From assembly GCF_034931365.1 (NCBI RefSeq), contig NZ_JAYGII010000005.1, positions 1 to 64,000 on the forward strand: a DNA stretch of 64,000 bases, in the 5' to 3' direction. Source of the stretch: Natronospira elongata (lineage in GTDB: Bacteria; Pseudomonadota; Gammaproteobacteria; Natronospirales; Natronospiraceae). Below are positions 1-7,704 of this stretch, piece by piece (position 1 is the first letter of the stretch; every line of letters starts with the position of its first letter). Below the pieces are notes generated by a model. It was not told where the DNA came from, did not search any database, and saw nothing but the letters and a program-made list of their open reading frames with translations. Position numbers and translations under genes: made by a program.

Positions 1-115
1 CGCGAGGCGCGACGAGCGTAGTGTAGCCGCTGTGCTACATGAGCGAGGAGCAACGAAGACGAGAGGGAAAATCCCGTTGGCTGCGGGTGCGAATGAATTA
101 ATCAGAGGTTCCCTA
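1..115. repeat. possible dispersed intergenic repeat upstream of lptM
   Basis: This non-coding stretch before lptM contains a short hairpin (TGTAGC at about 23-28 pairing with GCTACA at about 35-40, loop of 6). It is followed by a purine-rich run and the string GAATTAATCAGAGGTTCCCT near 92-114. The combination resembles sequence blocks I recall from intergenic regions of other proteobacteria, but that is memory and has not been searched. No convincing protein can be assigned here; the open frame that crosses it is the upstream extension of the polA frame. It may also hold the lptM promoter. Confidence 0.3.
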
Positions 116-131
116 AGTGAACGGATTTTCC

Positions 132-278
132 ATGACCATGCGTATCGCAAGTCTGCTGCTGGTGGCCCTGCTGTTGGCGGGCTGCGGCCAGAAGGGGCCG
201 CTGTTCCTGCCCGAGCCCGAGGAAGAAGAAAGCCAGAACGAGAGCGAGAACAACGACGAGCAGGAGAACGGGCAATGA
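132..278 (+). CDS. lptM: LptM (YifL)-like small outer-membrane lipoprotein
   Basis: This 48-residue gene is easily missed. The N-terminus is a lipoprotein signal peptide ending in the lipobox Leu-Ala-Gly-Cys (Cys18), followed by the LptM hallmark GQKGPLFLP and then an acidic Glu/Asn-rich tail. In Enterobacteria LptM helps the LPS translocon LptD fold in the outer membrane by assisting its disulfide formation; the same role is inferred here. A second ATG at 138 is also possible as a start. The stop codon overlaps the polA start (ATGA at 275-278), so the two genes are probably translationally coupled. In E. coli the gene sits upstream of dapF, so the pairing with polA is a local arrangement. 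Confidence 0.85.
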   Translation: MTMRIASLLLVALLLAGCGQKGPLFLPEPEEEESQNESENNDEQENGQ

Positions 279-2983
279 AACAGCCGGATCTGGTACTGGT
301 GGATGGTTCCTCCTATCTCTATCGGGCCTTTCATGCCCTGCCGCCGCTGACCACCTCCGACGGCCGGCCCACCGGTGCGGTCTATGGTGTGGGAAATATG
401 CTCCGGCGCCTGCGCAAGGACTATGGCGACGCCCATATCGCGGTGGTCTTCGACGCCCCGGGCAAGACCTTCCGGGATGAGCTTTTTGAAGACTACAAGG
501 CCCACCGGCCGCCCATGCCCGATGATCTGCGCGCCCAGATCGACCCTCTGCTGACCATGGTCGAGGCCCTGGGCCTGCCGCTGCTGCGCGAGTCGGGGGT
601 GGAGGCGGATGACGTCATCGGCACCCTGGCCCGGGAAGCGGCCGAACGGGGGGAACAGGTACTGATCTCCACCGGTGACAAGGACATGGCCCAGCTGGTG
701 ACCGATAAGGTCACCCTGGTCAACACCATGACCGACAAGCACCTGGACCCGGCCGGGGTGGAAGAGAAGTTCGGGATTCCGCCCGAGCGCATCATCGATT
801 ACCTGGCCCTTGTGGGGGACAAGTCCGACAACATCCCCGGGGTACCCAAGGTGGGGCCGAAGACGGCGGTGAAATGGCTGCAGGCGTACGGTGACCTGGA
901 CCAACTCATGGAAAGGGCCGATGAGATCAAGGGCAAGGTGGGCGAAAGCCTGCGCGAGAACATTGAACAGCTGAAACTCTCCCGGGAACTGGCCACCATC
1001 CGGGTCGATCTTGAACTTGGCGTCAAGGAATCGGAACTCAAGCTGGGCGAGGCCGATGTCGCCACCCTGCGCGAGCTTTACCGCAGTCATGAATTCAATT
1101 CCTGGCTGCGGGAGCTGGACGAGAACAACGGCAATGCCGGCACCGGCGCCCAGGCCGAGGACAACAGCCAGGGGGACTATCAGGTCCTGCTGGATGAAAA
1201 GGACCTGGACGAGTGGATCAAGCGCCTGAAGCAGGCCGAACTGGTGGCGGTGGATACCGAAACCACCAGCATCCACTACCGCCAGGCCGAGCTGGTGGGC
1301 CTGTCCTTCGCGGTCAAGGCCGGCGAGGCCGCCTATCTGCCCCTGGGCCATCACTACGACGGGGCGCCGAAGCAGATCGACCGCCAGCGCGCCCTGGACA
1401 AGCTCAAGCCCCTACTGGAAGACGAGAAACTGCCCAAGGTCGGCCATCACATCAAGTACGACATGCATGTACTCTCGGCCGCCGGCATCCGGCTGGCCGG
1501 GATACACGATGACAGCATGCTCGCCTCCTATGTGCTCGACTCCACCGCCACCCGCCATGACATGGACTCGGTGGCGCAGAAATATCTCGACATCACGCCC
1601 ATCAGCTATGAGTCCGTTGCCGGCAAGGGCGCAAAGCAGAAGACCTTCGACCAGATCGAGCTCGACACCGCCGGGTCCTATGCCGCCGAGGACGCCGACA
1701 TCACCCTGCGTCTGCACCAGGCCCTGTGGCCGAAGCTGCAGGCGATCAAGCCGCTCGCGGGCATCTACCGTGATCTCGAGATCCCGCTGATCCCCGTCCT
1801 GCAGCGCATGGAGGCGCGCGGCGTGATGGTGGATGCCGACAAGCTGCGCGAGCAGAGCGCCGAACTCAAGGACAGCATGGATGCCCTTGAACGCCAGGCC
1901 CATGATGCGGCCGGGCAGAGCTTCAACCTGGGCTCGCCCAAGCAGCTGCAGAAGATCCTGTTCGAGGATCTGGGCCTGCCGGTGGTGCGCAAGACCCCCA
2001 AGGGCCAGCCCTCCACCGCCGAGGACGTGCTCGAGGAACTGGCGATCAGCCATGAGCTGCCGCGCATGATCCTCGAGCACCGCGGCCTGTCCAAGCTGCG
2101 CTCCACCTACACCGACAAGCTGCCGGAGATGATCGACCCCAACAGCGGACGGGTACATACCTCCTATCACCAGGCGGTGGCCGCCACCGGACGGCTGTCC
2201 TCCTCCGACCCCAACCTGCAGAACATCCCCATCCGCCGCGCCGAGGGCCGGCGCATCCGCAAGGCCTTCATCGCCCCCGAGGGCTATCGACTGGTGGCCG
2301 CCGACTACAGCCAGATCGAGCTGCGCATCATGGCCCATCTGTCCGGCGACGAGGGCCTGCTCAAGGCCTTCGAGCAGGATCTGGACATCCACGCCGCCAC
2401 CGCCGCCGAGGTCTTCGGTGGCCGACCGGAAGAGGTGGAGCCGGACCAGCGCCGGGCCGCCAAGGCGATCAACTTCGGCCTGATCTACGGCATGTCCGCC
2501 TGGGGCCTGGCGCGCCAACTGGGGATCGAGCGCCAGAGCGCCCAGGAATACGTGGACCGCTACTTCCAGCGCTATCCCGGCGTGGCCGACTACATGGACC
2601 GGACCCGAAAACAGGCCCGCGAGCAGGGCTATGTGGAGACCGTCTTCGGTCGCCGCCTGTATCTGCCCGAGATCAACTCCCGCAACGGCCAGCGCCGCCA
2701 GTACGCTGAACGCACCGCGATCAACGCGCCCATGCAGGGCACCGCCGCCGACATCATCAAGCGCGCCATGCTGGATGTGGCCGAGTGGCTGAGCACCGAA
2801 TGGCCCGGGGTCTGGATGATCATGCAGGTCCACGACGAACTGGTCTTCGAGGTACCCGAGGCCGCTGTGGACCGTTTTCGCCAGGCGGTGGCCGAACGGA
2901 TGGCAAGGGCCGGAGCAGGCAAGCTGTCCGTGCCCCTGAAGGTGGACGCCGAGGACGGGATCGACTGGGAGGAGGCCCATTGA
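275..2983 (+). CDS. polA: DNA polymerase I
   Basis: This 902-residue protein is close to the 928 of E. coli Pol I. It has the 5'-3' nuclease domain (about 1-290, with EADD and GDKSDNIPGVPKVG motifs), a 3'-5' proofreading exonuclease domain whose metal-binding Asp327 and Glu329 (DTET) are intact, and a family A polymerase domain with SDPNLQNIP, DYSQIELR (catalytic Asp677), a KAINFGLIYG finger helix and VHDE (Asp854). It fills gaps and removes primers during repair and lagging-strand synthesis. The ATG at 275 is preferred over longer upstream frames because an AGGAG lies 8 bases before it and it overlaps the lptM stop. All catalytic residues appear present. Confidence 0.97.
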   Translation: MKQPDLVLVDGSSYLYRAFHALPPLTTSDGRPTGAVYGVGNMLRRLRKDYGDAHIAVVFDAPGKTFRDELFEDYKAHRPPMPDDLRAQIDPLLTMVEALGLPLLRESGVEADDVIGTLAREAAERGEQVLISTGDKDMAQLVTDKVTLVNTMTDKHLDPAGVEEKFGIPPERIIDYLALVGDKSDNIPGVPKVGPKTAVKWLQAYGDLDQLMERADEIKGKVGESLRENIEQLKLSRELATIRVDLELGVKESELKLGEADVATLRELYRSHEFNSWLRELDENNGNAGTGAQAEDNSQGDYQVLLDEKDLDEWIKRLKQAELVAVDTETTSIHYRQAELVGLSFAVKAGEAAYLPLGHHYDGAPKQIDRQRALDKLKPLLEDEKLPKVGHHIKYDMHVLSAAGIRLAGIHDDSMLASYVLDSTATRHDMDSVAQKYLDITPISYESVAGKGAKQKTFDQIELDTAGSYAAEDADITLRLHQALWPKLQAIKPLAGIYRDLEIPLIPVLQRMEARGVMVDADKLREQSAELKDSMDALERQAHDAAGQSFNLGSPKQLQKILFEDLGLPVVRKTPKGQPSTAEDVLEELAISHELPRMILEHRGLSKLRSTYTDKLPEMIDPNSGRVHTSYHQAVAATGRLSSSDPNLQNIPIRRAEGRRIRKAFIAPEGYRLVAADYSQIELRIMAHLSGDEGLLKAFEQDLDIHAATAAEVFGGRPEEVEPDQRRAAKAINFGLIYGMSAWGLARQLGIERQSAQEYVDRYFQRYPGVADYMDRTRKQAREQGYVETVFGRRLYLPEINSRNGQRRQYAERTAINAPMQGTAADIIKRAMLDVAEWLSTEWPGVWMIMQVHDELVFEVPEAAVDRFRQAVAERMARAGAGKLSVPLKVDAEDGIDWEEAH

Positions 2984-3032
2984 TCGCTGCGGGCAATCGG
3001 CGTGATTGAAAAAAATTTTTTCGTACGACTTG

Positions 3033-3059
3033 GAACTTTCCCCGTTTGGCCGCATCATA
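3033..3059 (+). promoter_or_regulatory. sigma-E/AlgU-type promoter of the sRNA
   Basis: GAACTT at 3033-3038 is followed by exactly 16 bases and then TCATA at 3055-3059. This fits the extracytoplasmic stress sigma factor consensus (GAACTT, 16-17 bases, TCnnA). The start point would be about 3064-3067. It reads into a hairpin-rich stretch with no open frame, so it is taken as the promoter of a small RNA. Confidence 0.65.
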
Positions 3060-3064
3060 GTCAG

Positions 3065-3214
3065 TGAGCGTCGCAAGGCGCTCGCCCACTCCCCTCCCTG
3101 AGTGGGAGACGTTCGGTCACCCCAAGCCGGACGTCGCCTGGCCCGGTGTTTTTCCCCCTTTTGACACCGGGCCCCTTTTTGCCCCGGTCCCCCCAGACCG
3201 GGGCATTTTTTTTT
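3065..3214 (+). ncRNA. putative ErsA/Spot 42-position small RNA
   Basis: Between polA and engB lies an RNA-like region. Hairpin 1 pairs GAGCG with CGCTC (about 3066-3083). Hairpin 2 pairs CCCACT (3085-3090) with AGTGGG (3101-3106) and exposes the loop CCCCTCCCTG, which is complementary to Shine-Dalgarno sequences. Hairpin 3 spans about 3108-3136. A 10-bp terminator stem follows (3140-3149 with 3164-3173) and then T5. A second terminator ends at 3214. Length is about 116 or 150 nt. E. coli carries Spot 42, and Pseudomonas carries the AlgU-dependent ErsA, at this same position. The sigma-E-type promoter here makes ErsA the better analogue. Homology is inferred from position, promoter and structure, not from alignment. 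Confidence 0.65.
3181..3214 (+). terminator. intrinsic terminator
   Basis: A perfect 9-bp GC-rich stem (3181-3189 with 3196-3204) and 6-base loop are followed by A and nine T residues (3206-3214). This is one of the strongest terminators in the window. It lies directly behind a first terminator hairpin at 3140-3180, so the small RNA may have two 3' ends, and polA read-through would also stop here. Confidence 0.85.
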
Positions 3215-3216
3215 GG

Positions 3217-3340
3217 GCCCCGAGGGTGAAGGGTGACCGCTCACCATCGGTCAGTCAGGGGGCATTCGAAACCACCTTGCCATTCCACGCGTGCAGGAGG
3301 CCCTGATCAGCCATCCGGATTCACCCTCCACCCTCGGGGC
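3217..3340. repeat. 124-bp segment bounded by 20-bp inverted repeats
   Basis: The 20 bases at 3217-3236 (GCCCCGAGGGTGAAGGGTGA) match the reverse complement of 3321-3340 at 19 of 20 positions. The 84 bases between them carry no gene. The layout resembles a small palindromic insertion, but no target duplication was identified. Confidence 0.5.
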
Positions 3341-3486
3341 TTGCGCCGCTCAGGCGGGACCGCTCGGTTTCCTCCAGGCACTCGAACTCCCACCTGACCG
3401 GCGGAACTTGGCCCCTCTCGGACCAACCAGGCCAGAAAATCCTTTTGTTGTGGCCCCGGCACCGACAAAGCCGATCGAAGCCCCCC

Positions 3487-3607
3487 CTGTGGGAGCGGAT
3501 TCATCCGCGACGAAACCTGCCGGAGGCAGGTTTCGCATGTGGCCAAATCAACCCCCTGTCTTCAAAAGAAGGGTAGAGAGATATCGCGGATAAATCCGCT
3601 CCTACAG
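3487..3607. repeat. REP-like palindromes
   Basis: Two copies of the motif GGGAGCGGATTCATCCGCGA (3490-3510) and its inverse form (GCGGATAAATCCGCTCCTAC, near 3586-3605) flank a second small hairpin (AAACCTGCCGGAGGCAGGTTT, split across 3513-3533). The same motif recurs near 6686, 7812, 10346, 30053, 56476 and 56524, always between genes. It resembles REP elements of Pseudomonas and Xanthomonas. No gene was seen between 3215 and 3736. Confidence 0.75.
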
Positions 3608-3635
3608 AAGGGGGCTCCAACCACAACAACTTATA

Positions 3636-3726
3636 GGGTTTTCCTTGGCGCCTTTGCGCCTTTGCGTGAAACCCGCCCTTGAACTTCTCCGCGCCCTTGG
3701 CGCCCTCTGCGCGAGGCCACCTTTTA
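3636..3726. repeat. arms of the CGCAGAG/CGCCAAGG repeat family
   Basis: Two tandem degenerate arms read as TTTTCCTTGGCGCCTTTGCG and CGCCCTTGGCGCCCTCTGCG. Longer, complete versions occur at 7705-8064 and 10222-10531, where the arms are inverted around a REP-like pair. Here only the right-hand arms remain, beside the REP-like elements at 3487-3607. Confidence 0.65.
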
Positions 3727-3736
3727 CTAACCCGGG

Positions 3737-4357
3737 CTAGCCCTCAACCCAGCCCAGCCAGCCGGCAATCACCGCCCGGGCCTCGTCCACGCCCTGGCCG
3801 CTTTCGGCCGAGAACAGCTGTACCCCGGCGGCGTCGCCCACGGCGTTGCGGACCAGTTGACGCTGCTTGCCCTGCTGGCCGCGTTTGAGCTTGTCCGCCT
3901 TGGTGAGCAGGATGTGCACCGGGCAGTCGATGGCCGCGGCGAATTCCAGCATCTGCTCATCGAAGGGCTTCATGGGGTGGCGGATGTCCATGATGTGGAT
4001 GATCCCGACCAGGTTGGGGCGCGCCTGGAGGTAGCTCTCGATCAGTCGGGCCCATTTTTCCTTCACCGCCGGTGGCACCTTGGCATAGCCGTAGCCGGGC
4101 AGGTCCACCAGCCGGCTGCCGCCGTCCAGTTCGAAGAAATTGATCAGTTGCGTGCGCCCCGGGGTCTTGCTTGTCCGGGCCAGATTGCGCTGGCCGGTGA
4201 GGCGGTTCAGGGCGCTGGACTTGCCGGCATTGGAGCGGCCGACAAAGGCCACTTCCGGCAGCTCATCGGCCGGAAACTGGCCCTTCCTGGCGGCGCTGAG
4301 GACAAACTGGGCCGACTGCATCAGCCCGCTGATGGATTTTGCTGCCTGCTCACTCAT
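3737..4357 (-). CDS. engB: EngB/YsxC/YihA ribosome-biogenesis GTPase
   Basis: This 206-residue protein is a TrmE-Era-EngA-EngB class GTPase that assists assembly of the large ribosomal subunit and is needed for normal division. The G1 loop is GRSNAGKS (40-47), the switch/G2 region is KTPGRTQ, G3 is DLPGYG and G4 is TKAD, all intact. The start at 4357 (MSEQAAKS) is chosen over a longer frame with an unlikely His/Arg-rich leader. It is transcribed away from cytochrome c4 and towards polA, matching the polA-sRNA-engB arrangement of Pseudomonas. Confidence 0.95.
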   Translation of the reverse strand: MSEQAAKSISGLMQSAQFVLSAARKGQFPADELPEVAFVGRSNAGKSSALNRLTGQRNLARTSKTPGRTQLINFFELDGGSRLVDLPGYGYAKVPPAVKEKWARLIESYLQARPNLVGIIHIMDIRHPMKPFDEQMLEFAAAIDCPVHILLTKADKLKRGQQGKQRQLVRNAVGDAAGVQLFSAESGQGVDEARAVIAGWLGWVEG

Positions 4358-4400
4358 TGACTGGCTCTCGTGGTGATTCCGGTCGGGACGAAAACTTGTG

Positions 4401-4406
4401 TACAAT
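4401..4406 (+). promoter_or_regulatory. candidate -10 box for cytochrome c4
   Basis: TACAAT lies 70 bases before the cytochrome c4 start in the divergent engB interval. A weak TTCCGG at 4377-4382 could serve as the -35 box with 18-base spacing. This is an inference from match quality alone. Confidence 0.4.
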
Positions 4407-4476
4407 ACCCGACTTTGCGATTTCCAGTTTGTCTAGCCCGGCACCGGCCGGGCGGAATTCAGGAGCCCTGAGAACG

Positions 4477-5094
4477 ATGAGGACACTGCAGCTTCTCGCC
4501 GGCATGGCCGCCCTTGCCCTCGGCCTGAGCGTCAATGCCGACCCCCTGGTGGACGGCGACCCGGAGGCGGGTGAGGCCAAGAGCACGGCTTGCGCCGCCT
4601 GTCACGGCCCCGACGGCAACAGCACCAACCCGGAATGGCCGAAGCTGGCCGGCCAGCATGCCCGCTACACCCTGAAGCAGCTCCGCGCCTACAAAGACGG
4701 CACGCGCAGCGATGCGGTGATGGCGGGTCAGGTCCAGGGCCTGGATGACCAGGACATGAAGGATCTGGCGGTCTTCTACGCCATCCAGACCCCCCAGCCC
4801 GGCAGTGCCGACCAGGAGCTGGCTGAAGAGGGCAAGCGGCTTTATCGCGGCGGCAACCTGGAAACCGGCGTCACCGCCTGCATCGCCTGTCACGGGCCCA
4901 GCGGCGAAGGCATCCCGACGGCCGACTATCCCATGCTCTCGGGTCAGCACGCCGAGTACACCATCACGGAACTCAAGAAGTACCGCGATGGCGAACGGAC
5001 CACTGACCGCGCGGCAATGATGCGCGATATCGCCGCCCGCATGACCGACGAGGAAATCCGCGCGGTCGCCGAGTACATCCAGGGCCTCTACTGA
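4477..5094 (+). CDS. di-haem cytochrome c4
   Basis: This 205-residue periplasmic electron carrier has a signal peptide (about 1-21) and two class I haem domains. The first has CAACH at 39-43 and the second CIACH at 135-139, each followed by GP(D/S)G as is typical of c4. Met residues in the AVMAGQ and AAMMRD segments are candidate sixth haem ligands. Cytochrome c4 carries electrons from the bc1 complex to terminal oxidases. The ATG at 4477 is supported by AGGAG at 4461. The neighbours engB and dsbA are the same as in Pseudomonas. Confidence 0.93.
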   Translation: MRTLQLLAGMAALALGLSVNADPLVDGDPEAGEAKSTACAACHGPDGNSTNPEWPKLAGQHARYTLKQLRAYKDGTRSDAVMAGQVQGLDDQDMKDLAVFYAIQTPQPGSADQELAEEGKRLYRGGNLETGVTACIACHGPSGEGIPTADYPMLSGQHAEYTITELKKYRDGERTTDRAAMMRDIAARMTDEEIRAVAEYIQGLY

Positions 5095-5146
5095 TAAGGG
5101 CTCGACTGAGCCACCAGATCTCGGCAAGCCCGCGGCAGGCATTGAA

Positions 5147-5175
5147 AGCCCCGACCCAATGGTCGGGGCTTTTTT
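5147..5175 (+). terminator. intrinsic terminator after cytochrome c4
   Basis: A perfect 10-bp stem (5147-5156 with 5161-5170) with a 4-base loop is followed by a T run. It separates cytochrome c4 from dsbA. Confidence 0.88.
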
Positions 5176-5296
5176 CTGTGAGCAGGGTTTTGGGGCTTGG
5201 CGACCGGGCGGCTTTGTGGGAACCTTTGCCGTCTTGCCGGATTCGAACCGGTAGCAATCAATCTCTCCGTTTCAACACCCGGTCATGGGGGAAAGC

Positions 5297-5911
5297 ATGC
5301 GCAAGGCCATTCTGATATCGCTTTTCAGCCTTCTCGCCCTGCCGCTGGCAGCGGCCGGTCAATCCTACAGCGAAGGCTCGGATTATCGCGTCGCCGAACG
5401 GGAGCGGACCCTGTCGGACGAGCCCAAGGAAGTGGTGGAATTCTTCTGGTACGGCTGCGGCGGCTGCTATGCCTTCCTGCCGGCCGCCGAAAGCTGGAAG
5501 GACAGCCTCCCGGACGATGTCGCCTTCCTTCGCGTCCCGGCGGTCCTCAACCCCCGCTGGCGGGAGCACGGCAAGGCCTTCTATGTGGCCGAGGCCCTGG
5601 ACATGGTGGAGGACATCCATGGCCCCATGTTTGAGGCCATGCATGAGCAACGCCGGGCGATCAATGATCAGGACAGCATGAGGGAGTTCTTCGTGGAGCA
5701 GGGCGCTGACCCCGACGAGTTCGACGCCGCCTACGGCTCCTTTGAAGTGGATGCCAAGCTGCGCCGTGCGGAGAATCTGGCCCGACGCTTCCAGATCCGC
5801 TCCACCCCCTCGGTTGTCGTCAACGGCAAGTATGTCACCAACCTGGGCGACGCCGGTGGCGTGGACGGCCTGGTTGACCTGGGAAATTACCTGCTCAACC
5901 GCGACGACTGA
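5297..5911 (+). CDS. dsbA: DsbA-like thiol:disulfide oxidoreductase
   Basis: This 204-residue periplasmic protein has a signal peptide (about 1-22), a thioredoxin-like fold with an inserted helical domain and the FFWYGC active-site context typical of DsbA. The active site reads Cys54-Gly-Gly-Cys57 where characterised DsbA proteins have Cys-Pro-His-Cys. The cis-proline loop STPS (Pro171) is present. It would introduce disulfides into exported proteins. The ATG at 5297 is preferred over that at 5285 because a GGGGGA sequence directly precedes it. The neighbourhood matches the cc4-dsbA pair of Pseudomonas, which supports dsbA despite the altered dipeptide. The dipeptide is expected to shift the redox potential, so a reductase or isomerase role cannot be excluded. 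Confidence 0.88.
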   Translation: MRKAILISLFSLLALPLAAAGQSYSEGSDYRVAERERTLSDEPKEVVEFFWYGCGGCYAFLPAAESWKDSLPDDVAFLRVPAVLNPRWREHGKAFYVAEALDMVEDIHGPMFEAMHEQRRAINDQDSMREFFVEQGADPDEFDAAYGSFEVDAKLRRAENLARRFQIRSTPSVVVNGKYVTNLGDAGGVDGLVDLGNYLLNRDD

Positions 5912-5920
5912 AGCCTGACT

Positions 5921-6532
5921 TCAGGCCCGCTGATCCAGGAGCTGGCCGGGTTCGGCCGGCTCCCGGATCGCTCCGCTACGATCCAGTGCATCGAGCAGGC
6001 GTTCCCCGGGAGAGCCGGGCAACGCCCCGTCCTCCCGATCATCCCGCATCATTTCCACCCGCGCCTGCTGGGCCATGACGCTGGCACGTGCCGCAATGGC
6101 CAGGTCCTCCGGCGAGGGCTGCGCCGGAGCAAGGGCCGCCCGGCGGACGGTCTCCATCTTCTCCAGGGTGGCTTCCGGATCGTTGGGCACCGGACTGGTG
6201 TCGATGGAGACGCTGCCGCCGACCGCGAACATTTCCCCATTGGGGCCGCGCACCATCTGTAACTGCGGCGGGCCGGCAAAGCGGCCGCCGACCCGGGCGT
6301 GGGCCTGCTCGTGGGCGCGCACCTCCTGATCGATCCGGCGCAGCTCGCGGACCTGGCGCTGTTCTTCGGCCTCCGCAACACCGTCCTTGCGGGCCGCCGG
6401 CCCCGCCCCAGGGCTGGTTTCCCTGCCGGCTTCCACGGCCGCGACCGGCCGGTTCTGGGTAGTGATGGCCGGGTTCAGGATTGCAGGTTGTATGGCGTTG
6501 ATGGTCACCGGGCCAGCCTCCGGATCCGCCAT
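5921..6532 (-). CDS. SprA-related putative metalloprotease
   Basis: This 203-residue protein carries EVRAHEQAHARVGG, an HExxH-like zinc motif (His-Glu-Gln-Ala-His), followed by a segment ending GSVSIDTSPVPNDPEATLEKM. That combination matches the SprA-related family (CJM1_0395 type) of putative metalloproteases. The region before the motif is Ala/Pro-rich and probably disordered, and no signal peptide is evident. Substrate and function are unknown in the family. The gene converges on dsbA with a 9-base gap and is probably transcribed alone. Confidence 0.75.
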   Translation of the reverse strand: MADPEAGPVTINAIQPAILNPAITTQNRPVAAVEAGRETSPGAGPAARKDGVAEAEEQRQVRELRRIDQEVRAHEQAHARVGGRFAGPPQLQMVRGPNGEMFAVGGSVSIDTSPVPNDPEATLEKMETVRRAALAPAQPSPEDLAIAARASVMAQQARVEMMRDDREDGALPGSPGERLLDALDRSGAIREPAEPGQLLDQRA

Positions 6533-6658
6533 GCCTCTGGGCCTGGTTCGTTAATTTTAGCTCATGGGGCCGAAACAGGATTGACCCTGGGGTGGGTTGG
6601 TAGCGTCACTGGTTGAATTTTCCCTTCGGCGGGGACAGGGGGTGAAGTTGACCGCCTG

Positions 6659-6708
6659 CGAAAGCTGCCGGAGGCAGCTTTCGTCGCGGATGAATCCGCT
6701 CCCACAGG
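6659..6708. repeat. REP-like palindrome pair
   Basis: A hairpin of CGAAAGCTGCC and GGCAGCTTTCG is followed by GCGGATGAATCCGCTCCCAC. It is the same two-part unit, in inverse orientation, as the one at 3487-3540. The 230 bases between the metalloprotease gene and tRNA-Arg hold only this unit and the tRNA terminator. Confidence 0.7.
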
Positions 6709-6725
6709 GGGGCTTCGAAAACGAC

Positions 6726-6752
6726 GAAGCCCCCTGCAGGTGAGGGGGCTTC
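6726..6752 (-). terminator. terminator hairpin behind tRNA-Arg
   Basis: A 10-bp stem (GAAGCCCCCT with AGGGGGCTTC, 6726-6735 and 6743-6752) lies 11 bases downstream of the tRNA on its own strand. It is followed by a short T stretch (GTCGTTTT). Confidence 0.6.
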
Positions 6753-6763
6753 GATAGGATACT

Positions 6764-6840
<77 letters not shown>

Positions 6841-6982
6841 TTTGGCTCCGGTGGTGTCCAGGGCCGGAGAACGGCACAGTTTAGCGTTCCGGGGCCTGTG
6901 AGTCCATGCCTGTATGGATTGGAGGGAGACATTTTGGCGGGCCTGGCGGCGAAGCCGCTTCCGCCGGGAGGGGCTTTCAGTT

Positions 6983-6988
6983 TATAAT
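6983..6988 (+). promoter_or_regulatory. candidate -10 box for the cytochrome c gene
   Basis: A perfect TATAAT lies about 97 bases before the chosen start of the cytochrome gene, in a locally AT-rich patch. No good -35 hexamer is visible at the expected distance (TTCCGC at 6959 with an 18-base spacer is the best). Confidence 0.45.
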
Positions 6989-7084
6989 CCGCCTCTTCCA
7001 ACCGGCATGTCCGGCGACTGAATTCATTTGTTTCCGGCCCCGACCAGAGTCAAAGGCGGGCCGCCAACTGTGGGGTTAGCGACC

Positions 7085-7621
7085 GTGTCTGAGCAAGAAG
7101 ACCGCACATTTTTTGACACCTTCATGATGGTGCTCGCCTTTCTGATCGTGTTCACGGTGGTGATCTTCGCCATCGCCAACATGACCGCGAATCGCACCAT
7201 TGCCGACCGCCATGTGCAGACGCCCGATGCCCAGGAGCGTCTGGCGGAACGGATTCGCCCCGTGGGCCGGCTGTGTCTGGAGGGCTATGAGGACGACTGC
7301 GAAGTCGCCATTGCCCAGGTGGAGCGTCCCGCCGCGGCCGACGATGAAGCGCTCGCTGAAGCCGATGAGGTGGATGGACAGCAGGTCTACAACCAGGCCT
7401 GCACGAGCTGTCATGGTCAGGGTGTTGCCGGGGCACCGGCCACCGGTGACCAAGGTGCCTGGTCTGCCCGCCTGGACAAGGGCTACGAGACACTCCTGGA
7501 GCATTCCATCGATGGTTTCCAGGGTGATGCCGGCTTCATGCCGGCCCGTGGTGGGAACCCCAACCTGAGCGACGATCAGGTTGCCGCTGCCCTGGACTAC
7601 ATGCTGGAACAGCTCGACTGA
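7085..7621 (+). CDS. membrane-anchored cytochrome c5-type protein
   Basis: This 178-residue protein starts at a GTG (MSEQEDRTFF), has one N-terminal membrane helix (about 15-35), an acidic linker and a C-terminal mono-haem class I cytochrome domain with CTSCH. The Met in DAGFMPARGG is the likely sixth haem ligand and matches the MPARGG signature of c5 cytochromes. It should face the periplasm and pass electrons in the respiratory chain. A longer frame from a TTG at 7028 is unlikely because the family starts just before the anchor. A terminator follows. Confidence 0.85.
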   Translation: MSEQEDRTFFDTFMMVLAFLIVFTVVIFAIANMTANRTIADRHVQTPDAQERLAERIRPVGRLCLEGYEDDCEVAIAQVERPAAADDEALAEADEVDGQQVYNQACTSCHGQGVAGAPATGDQGAWSARLDKGYETLLEHSIDGFQGDAGFMPARGGNPNLSDDQVAAALDYMLEQLD

Positions 7622-7646
7622 TCACAGCGAACCAGCTTGATCCCGA

Positions 7647-7674
7647 AGCCCCGGCCTCCGTGCCGGGGTTTTTT
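7647..7674 (+). terminator. intrinsic terminator after the cytochrome c gene
   Basis: The stem CCCCGGC (7649-7655) pairs with GCCGGGG (7662-7668) and is followed by six T residues. Confidence 0.85.
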
Positions 7675-7704
7675 ATGCTCTGGGGAATGGGGCCAGAAAA
7701 AAGA

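Noticed and set aside
3215..3736. Additional protein genes between the small RNA and engB
   Set aside because: Open frames here have no ribosome-binding site or coding-like composition and cover repeats and the sRNA terminator.
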